Assembly: GCF_051106095.1 (NCBI RefSeq)
Contig: NC_135786.1
Coordinates: 210,189,501 to 210,253,500, forward strand
Direction: 5' to 3'
Length of the DNA stretch: 64,000 nt
DNA from: Pogona vitticeps
Taxonomy: Eukaryota > Chordata > Lepidosauria > Squamata > Agamidae
Below are positions 1 to 12,680 of the stretch, in pieces. The position numbers and the translations under genes are program-made. The notes below the pieces were generated by a model, which ran no database searches, was not told the DNA's origin, and saw only the letters and a list, made by a program, of their open reading frames with translations. Each line of letters opens with the position of its first letter. The first letter of the stretch is position 1.

Positions 1-1834
1 AGATGCAACAGTTTTTGCCATTTGTGCTAGGGATTGAATTCCACATAGCTAGGTGTGTACATGACACACAAAGAGTTTTCACCAGCCCTGTGCTGCTCCT
101 GGGACTTGAAGATGCTCTACTGTATACTCATGGAGCTGTTGCTGCTGCTGCCACTCTTGTTTTTGCAGGTCCTGCGCTGCTGCTGCCATCAGAACTTGTA
201 CAACAAGAAGGCTTATGAGTCACGATGCTAGTACTGTATTCCCCACTGTGCTACATATGGCATAATGGTAGAACAATATTGTGTGAGCTCCAAGCCAGGG
301 AGCCCTGGTGACAGCTGGAAATAAGTTAAGATGGTTGCCACATTTAAAGCCACCGCCATAAACAACTAGCCTTTGCCTCTTCCAGTGCTGCTCAGCTGAG
401 ATTTATCTCCCTGCCTGGGGAACCAGGGAAGCATAGCATAGTGATTCCTTAAGATTTCTGCCACCACACTGAGATCTAGCGACCCTAACCATTAGGCTGA
501 GTGAGGTGACTGACACATAGCAACAAGTTTTAGCTGTCATGAAAGAATAGAGAATAATATTTTCAAGGGCAGGAAAGATGCTTAAGTAAGTTGGTTGATT
601 ACCTTTGAATGCTATGCTCTTTGGCTGGAATAGTGGGGAGGTGCCGTTTGCTGCTCCTCTTCAGGCAAAATGTATTGGGCCACCCTTGTGTTGCTGCCAT
701 TCAATAGGAAGCACTGCAAGCATAAGGTGTTGGGTGCATGATTTCTGTCCCTGCTCAGTATGCTTTGTGGACATATTTTGAAGGGTGAGAAGAGCTTTGT
801 GAAGTTTGAATTCTGGCACACAACACCTAACACTAGCAGGCCCGATTCATGGCATCACTTGGTTTTTCGTCATGCTTGTATCTACTGCAGGCTTAAAATA
901 CCAGTTATTGCTGCAATACAGGAGGAATAGAATTTCCTACAACTAGATATAGCTCCAGTTATAAGCCATCTCAAATTATTATTATGCAATCAGTTTCAAG
1001 AAGTAAAGATGATATAACTGTTTTCATAGGTATGACTATGTTCTGTGCAATTTTATACCTGAAACTTTGTAGTCCGGTGCTATTTCCTTTATTGAAAACA
1101 TGTAGAATTAAAAGCTGAAAAACCTTTGAAAACAATGCTAAATCCAGAGAATGTTTCTCAGAATCCTCAGTTTTAAAACCAGGCTTCAAATGTTTCTCTG
1201 ATATCTTCTGATTTTTTGAATGGAAAACTATATCTGATGTTCATTCACTTCAGATCATTATCTCACGTATTTCAGTGTGATTTTAGTTCATCATAGGGGG
1301 AAAAAACTATCGTTTTTCAATATGGCTTGGTTCACGTTGGGTTTTGATGGTCAGGGTCTTTCACTGTGTCTATTACTGCTTTCAGATGATCATACCATTT
1401 AATCACCTGCTTTTTATTTCAAATTACAGGGTTAGTACTACGCTAACTGCACTGGACTGCTTGCTCTCTGTGTGCACTTACAATGGATCACATAACATGA
1501 TCCTGCAAACTCTGCGCTGGTTAATGTTTGTTTCCAGGAACAATTCAGGGTAACATTCTGTAATCCTCACAGAGAAGGATAAAACATTTGAGTCTCCTAG
1601 AGTTACATTTTGTAGCATGATCCACATAGAACTGATTTACTATTTCTGTGACATTATCTCCTGAAGACCTCAATTTTTAGCCACTTGTCACTCACAATTT
1701 GTTTCTGGTTTTGCTTTTTTTAAAAGCCAGAATCCATCTTGGATGAAAAGTATCCAACTAAAAGATCAATCAATAAATTGCCTATTGGTGGTTTATGTGT
1801 GTGCAAGTCATCAGCTGCCTGGACAACTGAATGA
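1..1834. other. No gene recognised
   Basis: AT-leaning DNA with only short open frames. A CTG/CTGCTG-rich spot near 136-185 and a possible SINE-like relic near 440-515 are too weak to call. Confidence 0.5.
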
Positions 1835-2030
1835 GTTGGGTACACAGCTGTGGAGTCTGAGACTGGCACTTTGATTCTCCCACTCAGGAGATGAGTCAGC
1901 CTGTGTAGCCTTGGGCAAGTTGCACAATCCTAGAACATTTCCAGGAGACAGGAATGGTAAACCATTATGTACTTCGAAAAACCTAGAAAAGGTCACCATA
2001 AGTTAGAACTGATTTGACAGCATACTGTCA
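1835..2030 (+). mobile_element. tRNA-type SINE copy
   Basis: It has a head with gtggagtctgagactgg and ctttgattctccc (a degenerate B box), a core with agccttgggcaagttgcaca, and a tail cataagttagaactgatttg. The 7.1-7.3 kb copy on the other strand has the same core and tail. It runs into an (ATG/ATC)n tract. Confidence 0.6.
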
Positions 2031-2068
2031 TGATGATGATGATCATCATCATCATCATCATCATCATT
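2029..2068. repeat. (TGA)n/(TCA)n trinucleotide repeat
   Basis: Short TGA units switch to TCA units, making a small palindrome at the SINE tail. Confidence 0.9.
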
Positions 2069-2081
2069 AAATTAAACAACA

Positions 2082-2200
2082 TAACTCACTGTGGCAAACT
2101 GCCATTAATTAAAAATCTGTTGATTTAATTATAACAAATTATAATTAAATCTGTTGATTTAATTATAATTTGTTAGTATCAGTTTGCCATGGTGAGTTAC
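2082..2200. mobile_element. 120-bp inverted-repeat element (MITE-like)
   Basis: Near-perfect terminal inverted repeats taactcactgtggcaaactg (2082-2101) and its complement at 2180-2199 enclose an AT-rich core. The core carries two direct copies of aaatctgttgatttaatta. The family was not identified. Confidence 0.5.
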
Positions 2201-2612
2201 ACATTTGAAGTTGCACAAGTGTAAATCACCAACAGGATTCTGACCATTACTGTACACTGTGACTAAGTAGTTTTTTTGTCTCAGCCATCATAACATGCTG
2301 TGACAATAAAAGGTGTGTGCCATCTTCTGGCAAGCCATCATGCCAAGTAAAAAAAAAGCCACACACTTTTTATTATTGTAGGTTGACCCTGTATAAGAAG
2401 GGGGTTGTGATTCTCAGTGGGTGTGGGAAATATTTGTAAATTACATTAAACCTAGCTCCTAAATCTCATCATAACAGCAATGCTAGTCCTACTACAAACC
2501 CCCAGTACACTGGAAATTCTACAGGGTGTGAAAATATCTAAGAATTCACTCATCACTGTTGTTTTTTAACCTTGTTGTGAGGACAAGGATTAAAGCACTA
2601 ATGGCAGAGGTA

Positions 2613-2870
2613 CAGTGTGTCCTGGGGACTACCTCCTCCCAGGCTGGCTAGCCTGCACAGCAAGATCCAATAGAAAGCTTCTTCTCCATTCCTCAGCAAT
2701 GATGGAGGCAGAGTTGATAAGGACAAGAGATAGGGCCTTCTCGGTGGCCAAAACAGAACTTAGAAATTTCATTTCCCAAAAGAGTCAGCTGGCAGCCTAT
2801 TTTGATTGCATTTTGTGATATGGTGAAGACCTTCCTGTTGAGACAAGGATTAACTTCTTGAGCTATGTAT
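2613..2870 (+). mobile_element. CR1/L2-clade LINE relic (end of ORF2)
   Basis: The + frame reads IRTRDRAFSVAKTELRNF, like the RAFSVAAP.LWNSLP segment near the end of CR1/L2 ORF2. It is followed by gtgaagaccttcctgttgag, the usual L.KTFLF..-coding stretch. Decayed and short. Confidence 0.6.
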
Positions 2871-3412
2871 AACATCACTCCATTATTATTGATCTTCATG
2901 TATATCTATATATCTATTGTAATGTTCTCACATGTTATTGAATTTAAATGCAGCCCATTGCACTGTGTGTATATAAACACCAGAAGGTCAGGACATATGT
3001 TTTCTTGCCAGTAAATAACAAATACTGTAAATGCATTTCCAGGACAGTGACTCCATGTCTGCTTTGACTCTCGTAAGGCTAGGTTTAAGATAGATGAATA
3101 TGTTACCTTCTTTCGAAATACAGTTTTTCAAAAATTTCAAGGAGTTTTCCAACCATTCTTTTTATGTGAAGATATGTGGATTTTAGAAAGGTCTTCCTCA
3201 AGAATAAATCACATTAGTCTTGTGATTTCCCTAAATATGCATTAGGGAAATGCAGGCAGTTTTCCTAATCCCAACACGGAAACAGTCATGTTCTGTCTCA
3301 TACTGCCAGTGAAAAAGAGGAGTCTGTCAGGACAAAAGGGTGGGTAGCAACTCAGTTCAACCAATGTGGTTGCATGCTGATTTCAGCAAAACTAGAACTG
3401 CTCTTCATTGGT

Positions 3413-3540
3413 TTAGGTATCTGACTGTGAAGCCAGAGGTTGGAAGCTCAATGCCCCACCGTGCGTCTTTGACAGGAGCTCTATGATCTGTTTAGGGTCC
3501 CTTCCTGCTCTGCAGTTCTAAGATGGTTGTTGTTGTTATA
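3413..3540 (+). mobile_element. tRNA-derived SINE with CR1-like tail
   Basis: The head ggtttaggtatctgactgtg through a degenerate B box (gaagctcaatgcccc) is followed by agggtcccttcctgctctgc. That resembles the CR1 3' end and shows how the SINE was probably copied. It ends in (GTT)n. A minus-strand relative lies at 27998-28135. Confidence 0.6.
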
Positions 3541-5746
3541 AATTTATCAGGAGCTGAGCATTCAAAGCCCACTGCCATGATAGGAAATCTGGCAATTTTG
3601 TTTTCTCTTTCAGCTTCAATTTCAAGTTATTTCTGCTAATTTTGTAAAGCTCTTGTTCTTAAAAGGGACAAAAAATGAAGTGGGCAATAACTGAAACCTC
3701 TCTCTCTCTTATTCTTCCTGTACCTGGTAAGTGCTGGTATGATTATAAACCCAGCAGCTGGAATTCACGTGGAAGTCACATGGAAGTAGGGGTGAAGTTA
3801 AAAATGTTGGAAAAATAACCATGATGCTTGGAAAAAATAACAAGGAGGCAGGGCTTGGCTAGCTTGAGCCATGTCCCCATGGCTGCGCTGTGTCCTGTAA
3901 GCTCCTTCTAGCTGCTCTTTGACTTTAGGAATAGAGAATCATTCCTTGACCCCTTTGTTCCTTGTTTTGACTGCCTCATAGTTTTCCAACATTCATTAAC
4001 TTCTTAAGCTGCTGCTGCTCACAGAACACTTGGCCTAAGTTATTTTCTTGTTCAGTTTCTTGGGCTGTGTTATACCTTGCCTCAGACTAGTCTTTGAATC
4101 CATTCAAACCAGGAGGTAAAGACATCTGATCAGCGGGCTTTGGTAAGTTCTTTATTGTTTTACGGAGTGTTGCTACAATTAGTCAGAGAAGAGATTCAAA
4201 TAGCATTTCTTCTGTGCTGAGATGTTTTATGCACCTGGGAGTGATACGCACCTCAATGAGCACAACAGCGACGGCCACTCTCTGGCAGTGAGAGCTGGTA
4301 TGGTGGGAATGGTCAGACTGTTGGAGAAGGATTGCAGAGATAAGTCTCCAGGCTGTAGCAGTCCATTAAACTCCCTTCAGAGAGTTGCTGCAAGGACAAA
4401 GCGAACAAAGTAGGAATATAGGTAAAGGGCAGGGGAGCATCTTTATCAGGTTTCCCATCCCTGTAGGAGGGGGCACTGTGCCCCTCCATCCATAGGGAAT
4501 AATGTTGCATAGCTGGGGGATTCTGGGCAGTAATGGATTTTGTCTGGGGAATTCTCATACCTGTAATCCAGAAAGTAACTTTTCTGGCCTCGGAAATCAT
4601 GCAATGACTGGGAGTGTGGGTGACATGGTTACTGGCACCTGAATATGGCTGCTGTTGGGGCCTTCCAGAATGTTTCATATCCCTTATGGTAGTTATATGA
4701 ATCACTTCACAAGGAATCCGGTCCTCACAGCTGTTTTCGTCTAGCATCAACGTCTCTCCTGCTGCTTCACAGTTTGCCGTTCTGTGAGTTTGCCATTTGT
4801 GCCTGCCATTATAACTTGTTTGGCTAGCTCCTTCCTTTTCCAGCAGGAACCAATATAATCATGTGGGGTGCAGTGCTGTTAGCGTCTATATGAAGCCATT
4901 GGCACATTCTGTAAAGTTTCCAAGTTCTACATGCATGGCTTAAGATCAAAGGCTCTTGGGAGATCTCTAAAGAAAGCAATTTTGCACTCAAGAGGCACTT
5001 TTGTGGCCCAAACAGATGGTGTCATCATGAGATTTTCGCAGTCACCACATATTGGATGGTGTATTTCATGCATAGGCGAAAAGGTGATGTCGATGAGTGG
5101 TAACAGGATAGTAGGGTAGGTGAACTTCCAGGAACACAGCAGGAGTGTCTGATGATGCCATGCTTGCTTGTTGTTTATACACTTGTTTTTGTGCTGTTGA
5201 TCTTGAACTGATCACTCTGCTATTGAGACCCTAAGGTCCATGAGCCAAATAAGGAAGTCCAAAGCTAAGGAGACTGTACACTATAAGTACACCATTAGAA
5301 GAAGAAAACATGTTAGCACTCCATGAACCTTAAACTAAGCCACTGTTTAATTCCTGATGACCAATCACAAAACAAAGCAAGCTAGTTGACAAGCTTTGGG
5401 AGCTGAGAAAAAGTTGTGGACAGATGGCTTTTGAGATTTAAGAAGTTATTGCTTCTAATGATGTGCTCTCTGCAGCATCTAGTTCAGCCCTGATTTAGCC
5501 GAGCATTAGTCCTGGTGTAGCTGCAGCAAAGAAGGACCTCAGGAGAGGACCTCTCAATAGTTATTCCTCCTCTCAGGAATGCAGAGCAGAGTTTTCTACC
5601 AATAATTGGGATTCATCTACAAGAGACAAAATTTCCTCCAAAACTCCAAAGTGTGCTTAATAAGCTGGCCCTGGATTTCCAACATAGTCCAGCCTTTCTG
5701 TTCATGCAGTGGTTAGCAACTCATTTAACCCTATTTAGGACCCATT

Positions 5747-5748
<2 letters not shown>
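3541..5748. other. No gene recognised; possible old repeat at 4440-4690
   Basis: The stretch 4440-4690 includes ggggattctgggcagtaatg and gtaatccagaaagtaacttt, which resemble dispersed reptile repeats. A 145-codon open frame on the minus strand (4313-4750) matches nothing I know. Confidence 0.4.

Positions 5749-5801
<53 letters not shown>
5749..5801. repeat. (CA)n(GA)n microsatellite
   Basis: About 14 CA units followed by about 12 GA units. Confidence 0.97.
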
Positions 5802-6385
5802 TGGGTTATGAGTGCTATATTCCAAAAATGTAACTTTTCTGAGGTCTGAGCAACGAGGTCTTGAGGGATGTTCTACTCACATTAAGTTGACAGCGCAGTG
5901 CTCGTGTGCCTGCTGAGCAAAACAGCAGGTTCCATTGTGTTAAATAGGACTTCTCCCCAGAAGGTTTATATATGATTACAGTTTAAATCACATTAATTTC
6001 TAAGTGTCTTTAGTTCCATATCACAGCTTTGAAATCTGGACATTAACACTCTCAAGCAATCATACTCTGTGATCCCTGACTTATTGTGTCAAGGGACTGC
6101 CCAGCTGCTGAACTCTGTCTACAGTCTTGCTACTTTGACTCTGAACCTTTGGCTCATGAATGAATTCTTTTCTGCCAGGTCTTCTGCTCACTTTTAGCTT
6201 TAGCCTTGACTCTTCTCATTGCTCTGGAAATGGATTGCTTCAAGTCAGCTTCCTGTGTAAAATACCCCACTGCAAGTGCTTCAAGACTTGAGCACCATAA
6301 TGGAAAATTCATAATGGAAATTCCATAATAGGAAACTTTGTTTATAGCACAGTACACACATCAGGGTCAAAATTGACTTGATGGC

Positions 6386-6490
6386 ATATGATGATGATGT
6401 GTGTACTGTGTGTGTGTATAAACACACACACAAACCCACATATATACACTATATGTGTGTGTAGGTATGTATATATGCATATATATATAT
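6386..6490. repeat. TG/CA/TA-rich simple sequence
   Basis: Mixed TG, CA and AT dinucleotide stretches join a SINE-like tail (tcaaaattgacttgatggca, 6366-6385) to the Sauria SINE at 6491. Confidence 0.8.
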
Positions 6491-6739
6491 GGTTCCCCTT
6501 GACAATTTTTGTCCAGTCATGTTCGACTCTAGGGGGCGGTGCTCATCCCCGTTTCCAAGCCACAGAGCCAGCCTTTTGTCCGAAGACAATCTTCCGTGGT
6601 CACATGGCCAGTGCGACTTAGACACGGAATGCTGTTACCTTCCCACCGAGGTGGTTCCTATTTATCTACTTGCATTTGCATGCTTTTGAACAGCTAGGTT
6701 GGCGGGAGCTGGGACAAGCGACGGGCACCACCACGTCCC
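6491..6739 (-). mobile_element. Sauria-type SINE, lacking the middle of its tRNA-like head
   Basis: Read on the minus strand it starts gggacgtggtgg, then jumps directly to gcccgtcgcttgtcccagct. It continues through the body (aggtaacagcattccgtgtc, accacggaagattgtcttcg) to the Bov-B-like tail (acatgactggacaaaaattg). Compared with the 16.2-kb copy, about 85 bp of head, including both promoter boxes, is missing. That missing piece lies in inverted orientation just beyond the (TATG)n block. Confidence 0.85.
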
Positions 6740-6740
6740 T

Positions 6741-6847
6741 GTATGTATGTATGTATGTATGTATGTATGTATGTATGTATGTATGTATGTATGTATGTAT
6801 GTATGTATGTATGTATGTATGTATGTATGTATGTATGTATGTATGTA
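6741..6847. repeat. (TATG)n microsatellite, about 27 units
   Basis: An uninterrupted GTAT/TATG tract lies between two oppositely oriented pieces of Sauria SINE. Confidence 0.98.
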
Positions 6848-6849
6848 GA

Positions 6850-6943
6850 GGGACGTGGTGGCGCTGTGGGCTAAACCGCAGAAGCCTGTGCTGCAGGGTC
6901 AGAAGACCAAGCAGTCGTAAGATCCAATCCACGCGACGGAGTG
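6850..6943 (+). mobile_element. Sauria SINE head only (tRNA-related part)
   Basis: It starts gggacgtggtggcgctgtgg and ends cgcgacggagtg, with A box tggcgctgtgg and B box agatccaatcc. The body and tail are absent; (GATA)n follows directly. It is not a tRNA gene: it matches the SINE head at 16.25 kb almost base for base. Confidence 0.85.
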
Positions 6944-7104
<161 letters not shown>

Positions 7105-7327
7105 GCATACACACACAGTACACTCATCATCCTATCAAGTCAATGTTGACCCTTTTTAGGGTTTTCCAAGTAGAGTGTACTCAGAAGTGGTTTACTATTC
7201 CCTTCTTCTGGGGGCCTCCTGGGACTGTGCTGCTAGCCCAAGGCCACCCAGGCTGGCTCAACTCAGCTGGCACAGTGAGGAATCAAACTCCTAACTTCTG
7301 GCTCTACAGCCAAGTACCTAAACCACA
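7105..7327 (-). mobile_element. tRNA-derived SINE, minus strand
   Basis: Read on the minus strand: ggtttaggtacttggctgta, B box gagtttgattcc, ggtggccttgggctagcagc, gtaaaccacttctgagtaca, and a tail with gggtcaacattgacttgata. Same family as the copy at 1835-2030. Confidence 0.7.
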
Positions 7328-7634
7328 GGTACTAAGAGACCTACGAAATATAAGGAACCCTGAAAAGGCAGTTTGGCTGTAGCTGTGACAGATGTTTCCA
7401 GAATCCAGAAAATCAGACTTGAACTGCAAATTCCTATACCTCCTAACTTGCAGGTCTGTCTAGGGCTGGCACATTTCTAGGAACTGCCACCCAAAAAAAG
7501 AGAGTTAAACTTTGCCCAGCTCTGCTTGTTGTTCATTTATAAACTTGAGATACATGGGGGAAAGGAGTTTGCTTTATGTGTTGCTGGTGCTGATCTCAGT
7601 TCTTCCCCTGTATAGGACACAAATAGCAGCAGCA

Positions 7635-7635
7635 A

Positions 7636-7710
<75 letters not shown>

Positions 7711-7750
7711 TGTGAGTGAGAGAGAGAGAGAGACAGAGAGAGAGAGAGAA
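7635..7750. repeat. (CT)n(GT)n(GA)n microsatellite
   Basis: A CT block, then about 24 GT units, then GA units. Confidence 0.97.
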
Positions 7751-10700
7751 GAACCATTCATGTTCATATCACTTACCATTCCTCACAAGGCAGCTGCTCG
7801 CTTACTTCAAGCCTGAGATCACTGCTCCATTTCTGAACATACAGCAGCTTTTTCAGTAAACGAAATAAGACATCGATGATAAATGGGTATGTAAACCTTC
7901 ATACTTCTGGGTTTGTTCAGTATTTGTTTGTTGGGGCAGAAAACAACAATATTCTCAAACAGAGGTGCATTAGAGATTAATCATCTGATGTGTAGATATA
8001 GTCACAGCCACAAACACAACAACAAAAACAGTTAGGAGCATTGATCCAGAAGAGCAAAACAAAATTCAAAATCCACTGGCGGGCAAGACTTTTATTAGGA
8101 TCAACTACAGTTCCACAACCATAGAATGCTGAAATAGTGTGGGTGTTTTTAAATTCTTCCGAGCAAAAGACTTCAGGTTAGGTGGTAAAAGGTGGGGGGA
8201 GGGGGGGAAGCACAGAAATTCAAAAACAACATACAGTCAAATTTATGTTCTCCCATGCTTTCCTTGTTTTTTTTTTACCACTAATGAGAACTTCTAGAAA
8301 ACTCAAAAGCTTACACACTGCTGGAGTTGGTTCTAATAAAAGTATTGCCCATCTGTGGATTTTGGATTTTGAAATGTAGAACATGTACCAATTTATTTAA
8401 AACAAAGCCAGCATAGGTATCTTTTGAATATTATAGCCAAGCAGAAAATGCAGAAGACTTAATTTTTCTACCATTTTTAGGGAGAAATGTCCTCCCTTTT
8501 ATAGAGGATGATAAATATAAATTAGCATATAATATTAGTAGATAGCATGGAGGGGGGCTATCTCAGTGCAACACTTTCATGATGGTGAGTTTCAAGGCTT
8601 GTTTTTGTACACATTCCTTATTCCCTGTTTTACAATGTGTTTGGGTAACAAACACACCTCTTACAGCTTGTGCCTTGACATGCTCAGTAGCTGTATTTGG
8701 TATTTTAATACAAATGAGTAAGCACAACGGAATTTCCTGTTAATGCCATGTCTTATATTTAATATAACAGTCTTCACCAAATCTTGACCTGCTATGTAAA
8801 CCAGTCAGAGCATGCTTTTTTAACAGAATACATTGGTCTATTGTACTCTCTTCTGATTTCCGGATCATGTTGATTATTCACCTCTTTTCATTAAGTGACC
8901 GTTGTAAGCTACCTCACGTGTGTTACCTCAGATGAACTTCTCATGAGAAGTAGTGCCAATTTCTCAGAAGCTCACAGGGAGAGAGAGCTGAGGCAGCCAA
9001 CAAATATTTCTGGCTTTACTGCCCTGGATTCACCACCTGTTTAAATCAAATAAGAAGTTTGATTCAGATGAACCCCTGGCTTCCTTGATACCTATAGGCT
9101 CACTTCAAATGTAGCCAGATTTGGGGGTGGGGGTGAAAGAGGATATATTGGGGAGGAGAAGGGATGCCATGGGCTGGATGAGAGGACACAGAAATTCCCC
9201 AGTCCCAGAGTAAAAAAGAAGGCAGGATTTAGTGTCCGAATGAGGTAACAAAATTTGTAAATTGTTGCCATGGTATGCCATTTGGGATTCACTCCAAGAG
9301 TTCCTTGAGGTTTCGGAAGGGTCATCCTGACCCAATATATTTTTCACCCTTCTGAGACATCAAAACAGTTGTCACATGTTTATGTTAGTAGCCATGGTCT
9401 AAGATTCCATTTCCCTTAGTGAAAAGGAGGAGAGTGGCATGTCATACTGTATTTATGCAAGGTTAGACCTTGCTACTTGACTACTTTGGGTGCTCTCCAA
9501 GAAACATGAGCAAATACAGTCACCCTGTCAACAATCCAGTTACTCACTTGATTCCATCTTCTTTGGCTTGTCAAGTTAGTGATCCTTGACTGCTTTTGTT
9601 GAAGGATCTGAGTGCAAATTTGATTATGTAAGATAGTCAGTGGATTCCTTTTGGCATCAGGATGACTATCAATAGAGAGAGCTCAGCAAAATCAGAGATG
9701 ACAACAATTGAACTCTATTAGAGCACATTAGGGAGTAGGCACCATTTATTCCAGTGTTCAAACTTGCAGACACTACAAAAGAGAGAAGGGAAAGCATCAA
9801 AACAACTTGATCCACCATGAGTTCAGCTGTAACAATAAAAGAATGAGAGAGGTTCTGATCTGCAAATGTTCTGATAACCACATTCTTCTTTGGAATTACC
9901 TACCCACACACCCTTACCTAAAGTCCAATACATGCTATGATAAATGCCCATAGCACTTGAATATCTGGACTTCTTCCTTCCACTGAAGGGCACAGATTCA
10001 TGCATGTAACTGTTCTGGTCATTAAAATGAAGGAGGTGAAAGACTGGAACTATATGTGCAGATCAGATCTCTTCAGTCTGAAGCAGATCCTTGGTTTATT
10101 GAGGTTAAGTTATGCATTACACTGACATGGGCACAAAGTGGGTTGTTTATTAGAGAGAGCACTTAGACATGTAGCAGGTGATCTGAATAAAAAGGAAGTG
10201 AAAATTGGAAAACAATCTGGGTGCTTTCCCCTCTTTGTGTTTCTAGATTCACAAGTAATTTGAGAGCCTTAATATACCCATCCGTCCTAATTGTTGAGGT
10301 TGTTTCATCTTTCTCTATCTCAACCAGAGAAAAGCAGAATTATCTGCCCTCAAGTCTGCATGCATGAAAGCCTGCACAGGTGCTTCTCTCTATATGGTTA
10401 GGGTTCTTTGTTCTCTGCTTTTTTACCTAATACAACTCTGCAGATTAATTACTACTCTTTAGCAATCACAATCTGAGCCCATGCTGATGCTCTCTGCCAA
10501 TATATAATTATCAAATAATCCTAAAATTAGTGCTAACTACAGTTATGAGAGGGTACAGCAATCTGTAGTTATACTTTAGTGACAGACCTGTATCCTATTC
10601 AGCCAAATAAATGTAATGCACATGCCGAAGCCCAGAATTATTGGCAGGCGTAGACAGAAGGTATTTATTTAAAAGTGTTGTGTGTTTTTTTTTCATTCAA

Positions 10701-11141
10701 ATGCTTTTTTGTTTGTTTTTTGCACAAGATTCTCTCAGGGAGTTTTTGGCTCTAGGCTGAAAAATGAATAAACCAGACTGAAGCTTCTCCACCCATGCAT
10801 GCTCTGTAGCTGGGATGGGAGGTCACAGAAGAGTTGAAAGTCAATTTTCGGATTTGCTGATTTGCCAATGGGGCAGATTAAATGGGAGAGATGTGGCCAG
10901 TGGTTGATTACCTTGTTTTACAATTTTTTTATTGAGCAATTATATATTATACAGGTTGCTACAGTAGATTTTTTTTACTGAAAAAGTGGCATTTAACTTT
11001 AAAAAAAGAGATTATTTTATGCTGAATCCTACCATTAATAGTCAAAAAGTTTTTTTAAAAAATTAATTTAAAATGGAAGGTTATGAGGTATGACTCCTTA
11101 AAACATAGCAGAACTGCCACCCACACTCCCAAGAGGAAAAT

Positions 11142-11143
<2 letters not shown>
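7751..11143. other. No gene recognised
   Basis: AT-rich DNA without convincing coding exons or clear young transposons. A G-run (8191-8209) and poly-purine spots are the only local oddities. Confidence 0.5.
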
Positions 11144-11172
<29 letters not shown>

Positions 11173-11245
11173 TTCTATCCTGTCCATCTAGACCAAAGGT
11201 CTACTCTGGACGGTTTACAAATTTAAAAACAATTTTAAAACAATA
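11144..11245 (-). mobile_element. LINE/SINE 3' end with (ATTG)n tail, minus strand
   Basis: Read on the minus strand: gtaaaccgtccagagtagac, then gatggacaggatagaaattc, then (CAAT)n. This is the common squamate 3'-end pattern (cgtcc.gagtagacc...gggatagaaat). The (ATTG)n microsatellite at 11144-11172 is therefore the tail of the element. Confidence 0.6.
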
Positions 11246-11249
11246 TTTA

Positions 11250-12560
11250 AAAATATTTTGGGAGCTGAGGGCCCAAGGGTGTTTCAGCCTGAAACATTGG
11301 AATCACCTGGCTCAGGATGGCTATCTCCCCACTAAGGGCTTGTGTTGTGCTCTGAAAGCTTTGGAGGACATAGACTATTTGACCCATAATGTCTCCTTCT
11401 TCCCTGCCCAGAGGAGCAGCCACACCAATGGAAGTCTCCAGTTCCAAATCAAGTGGGTAGAAAGTGGAGTTCTGTCAAATTGCCACATCCTCGATTAGGT
11501 GATGCAGTGGCAATCCCAGTTTTTCTTGCCTCTGCTGTAACAGCTCATTGCTTTGGTCACTGTGTGAAAATGCCTTGCCACCTTTCTGGCCCACTCAATT
11601 ATATTAGGTATGCAGGTATCTTCCATGCCCTGCAAAGCGCCCTGAACTATTAGGTTGAGGGTGTAGGTCATACACTGCATCACGTTCATCTTCCCAGCCT
11701 GCAGTGATGCCCCCATGTTTGCCCCATGGCCTGTGACAAATAGATCTTTCCTTTCTGTTAGCTAGAAACCACCGTTACAGCATATCCCTCAGAGCTTCTT
11801 GAATGTTGTAAGCTGTGTGGCTCCCCTCATCAAAACAGGGCCCACCTGTATCCTGCCCTTGTGTGTTGCCCTATGCCTAATGCCTTCTCCTCCCATCAAT
11901 GTCCTGTCAGGGAAAGGTAGGGGTGTTTTGCATGCTGACTGCACTCAGTCACATGTTTAGTGTATCACCTGGCCAACAGCTGCTATACCAGTTGCCTGAC
12001 ACGCCAACATAAATCTGGCGTCATCCTTCAGCTAAGGGTCATTTTGGGTGAAAACTGGTAATGGGGTGCCAGTTCTGCCACAAACCTATGGAAACCAGTG
12101 TTTCCACCAGAGAGAATAACTGGTCATCGAGGGCAAGCATCTCCCTTGAGGTGACAAGTGATGTGAGCATTTTTATGTTTGCAGAAAGCCTTTCCCTGCA
12201 CCCCTCCAAGCATCTTCAAGGTACTCTTGAACTATTGAGGGGTGTGTCTGGCATTTGTTGCCTCCCATCTCTTGCTATTTGTCAATCTACCACCCTGCTT
12301 CCCTGGGCTAGAGGCCAACCTCTGCCTCTCACAATAAGGGAACTATTTGCCCCTACAGTACCAACTTCATTTGCCAGCAGCAATGCCCTGTACCAAGTCT
12401 TCAGGTGGATGATCATGCCACTGCTGGAGAAGTGGCCAGTTCCTGCCCACATTTGGGCCTCTTCTTGCATCTTCAGCTTCCAGCTTATTAACTTCTTGGG
12501 AGCGCCAGTTTTTGACTGCATGTCAAAACATAAATCTTTCCAATTATATCTACACACAGA
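11250..12560 (-). pseudogene. Decayed hAT (Ac/ZBED-type) transposase, minus strand
   Basis: Minus-strand frames read, in order: a BED-finger-like end (FSSSGMIIHLKTWYRAL, near 12420), CMTYTLNLIVQGALQGM with ARKVARHFHTVTKA (near 11560-11680), LIEDVAI..NSTFYPLD (near 11440-11510), and IVYVLQSFQSTTQALSGE followed by ILSQVIPMFQAE (near 11280-11370). These match the recalled hAT/ZBED order CAAHTLNL, VATRWNSTF, L..F...T..LSGE, .S.VIP. The reading frame is broken several times. No terminal repeats were found, and the DDE/dimerisation C-terminus is not seen. Confidence 0.7.
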
Positions 12561-12680
12561 AATGCAAAATCTATTAACTTAATATATCTGTCTACATATC
12601 AAAAAATATTATTCTTCTCCCTGACATACTCCAAAGGGGCCTAAGCCTAATATAATATTTTCCTGTTAATTTAGAACATA

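Noticed and set aside
4313-4750. 145-codon open frame on the minus strand
   Set aside because: No recognised domain, and it overlaps sequence that looks like an old dispersed repeat.
6850-6943. A tRNA gene
   Set aside because: It has A- and B-box-like parts, but it is the head of a Sauria SINE, matching the full copy at 16252.
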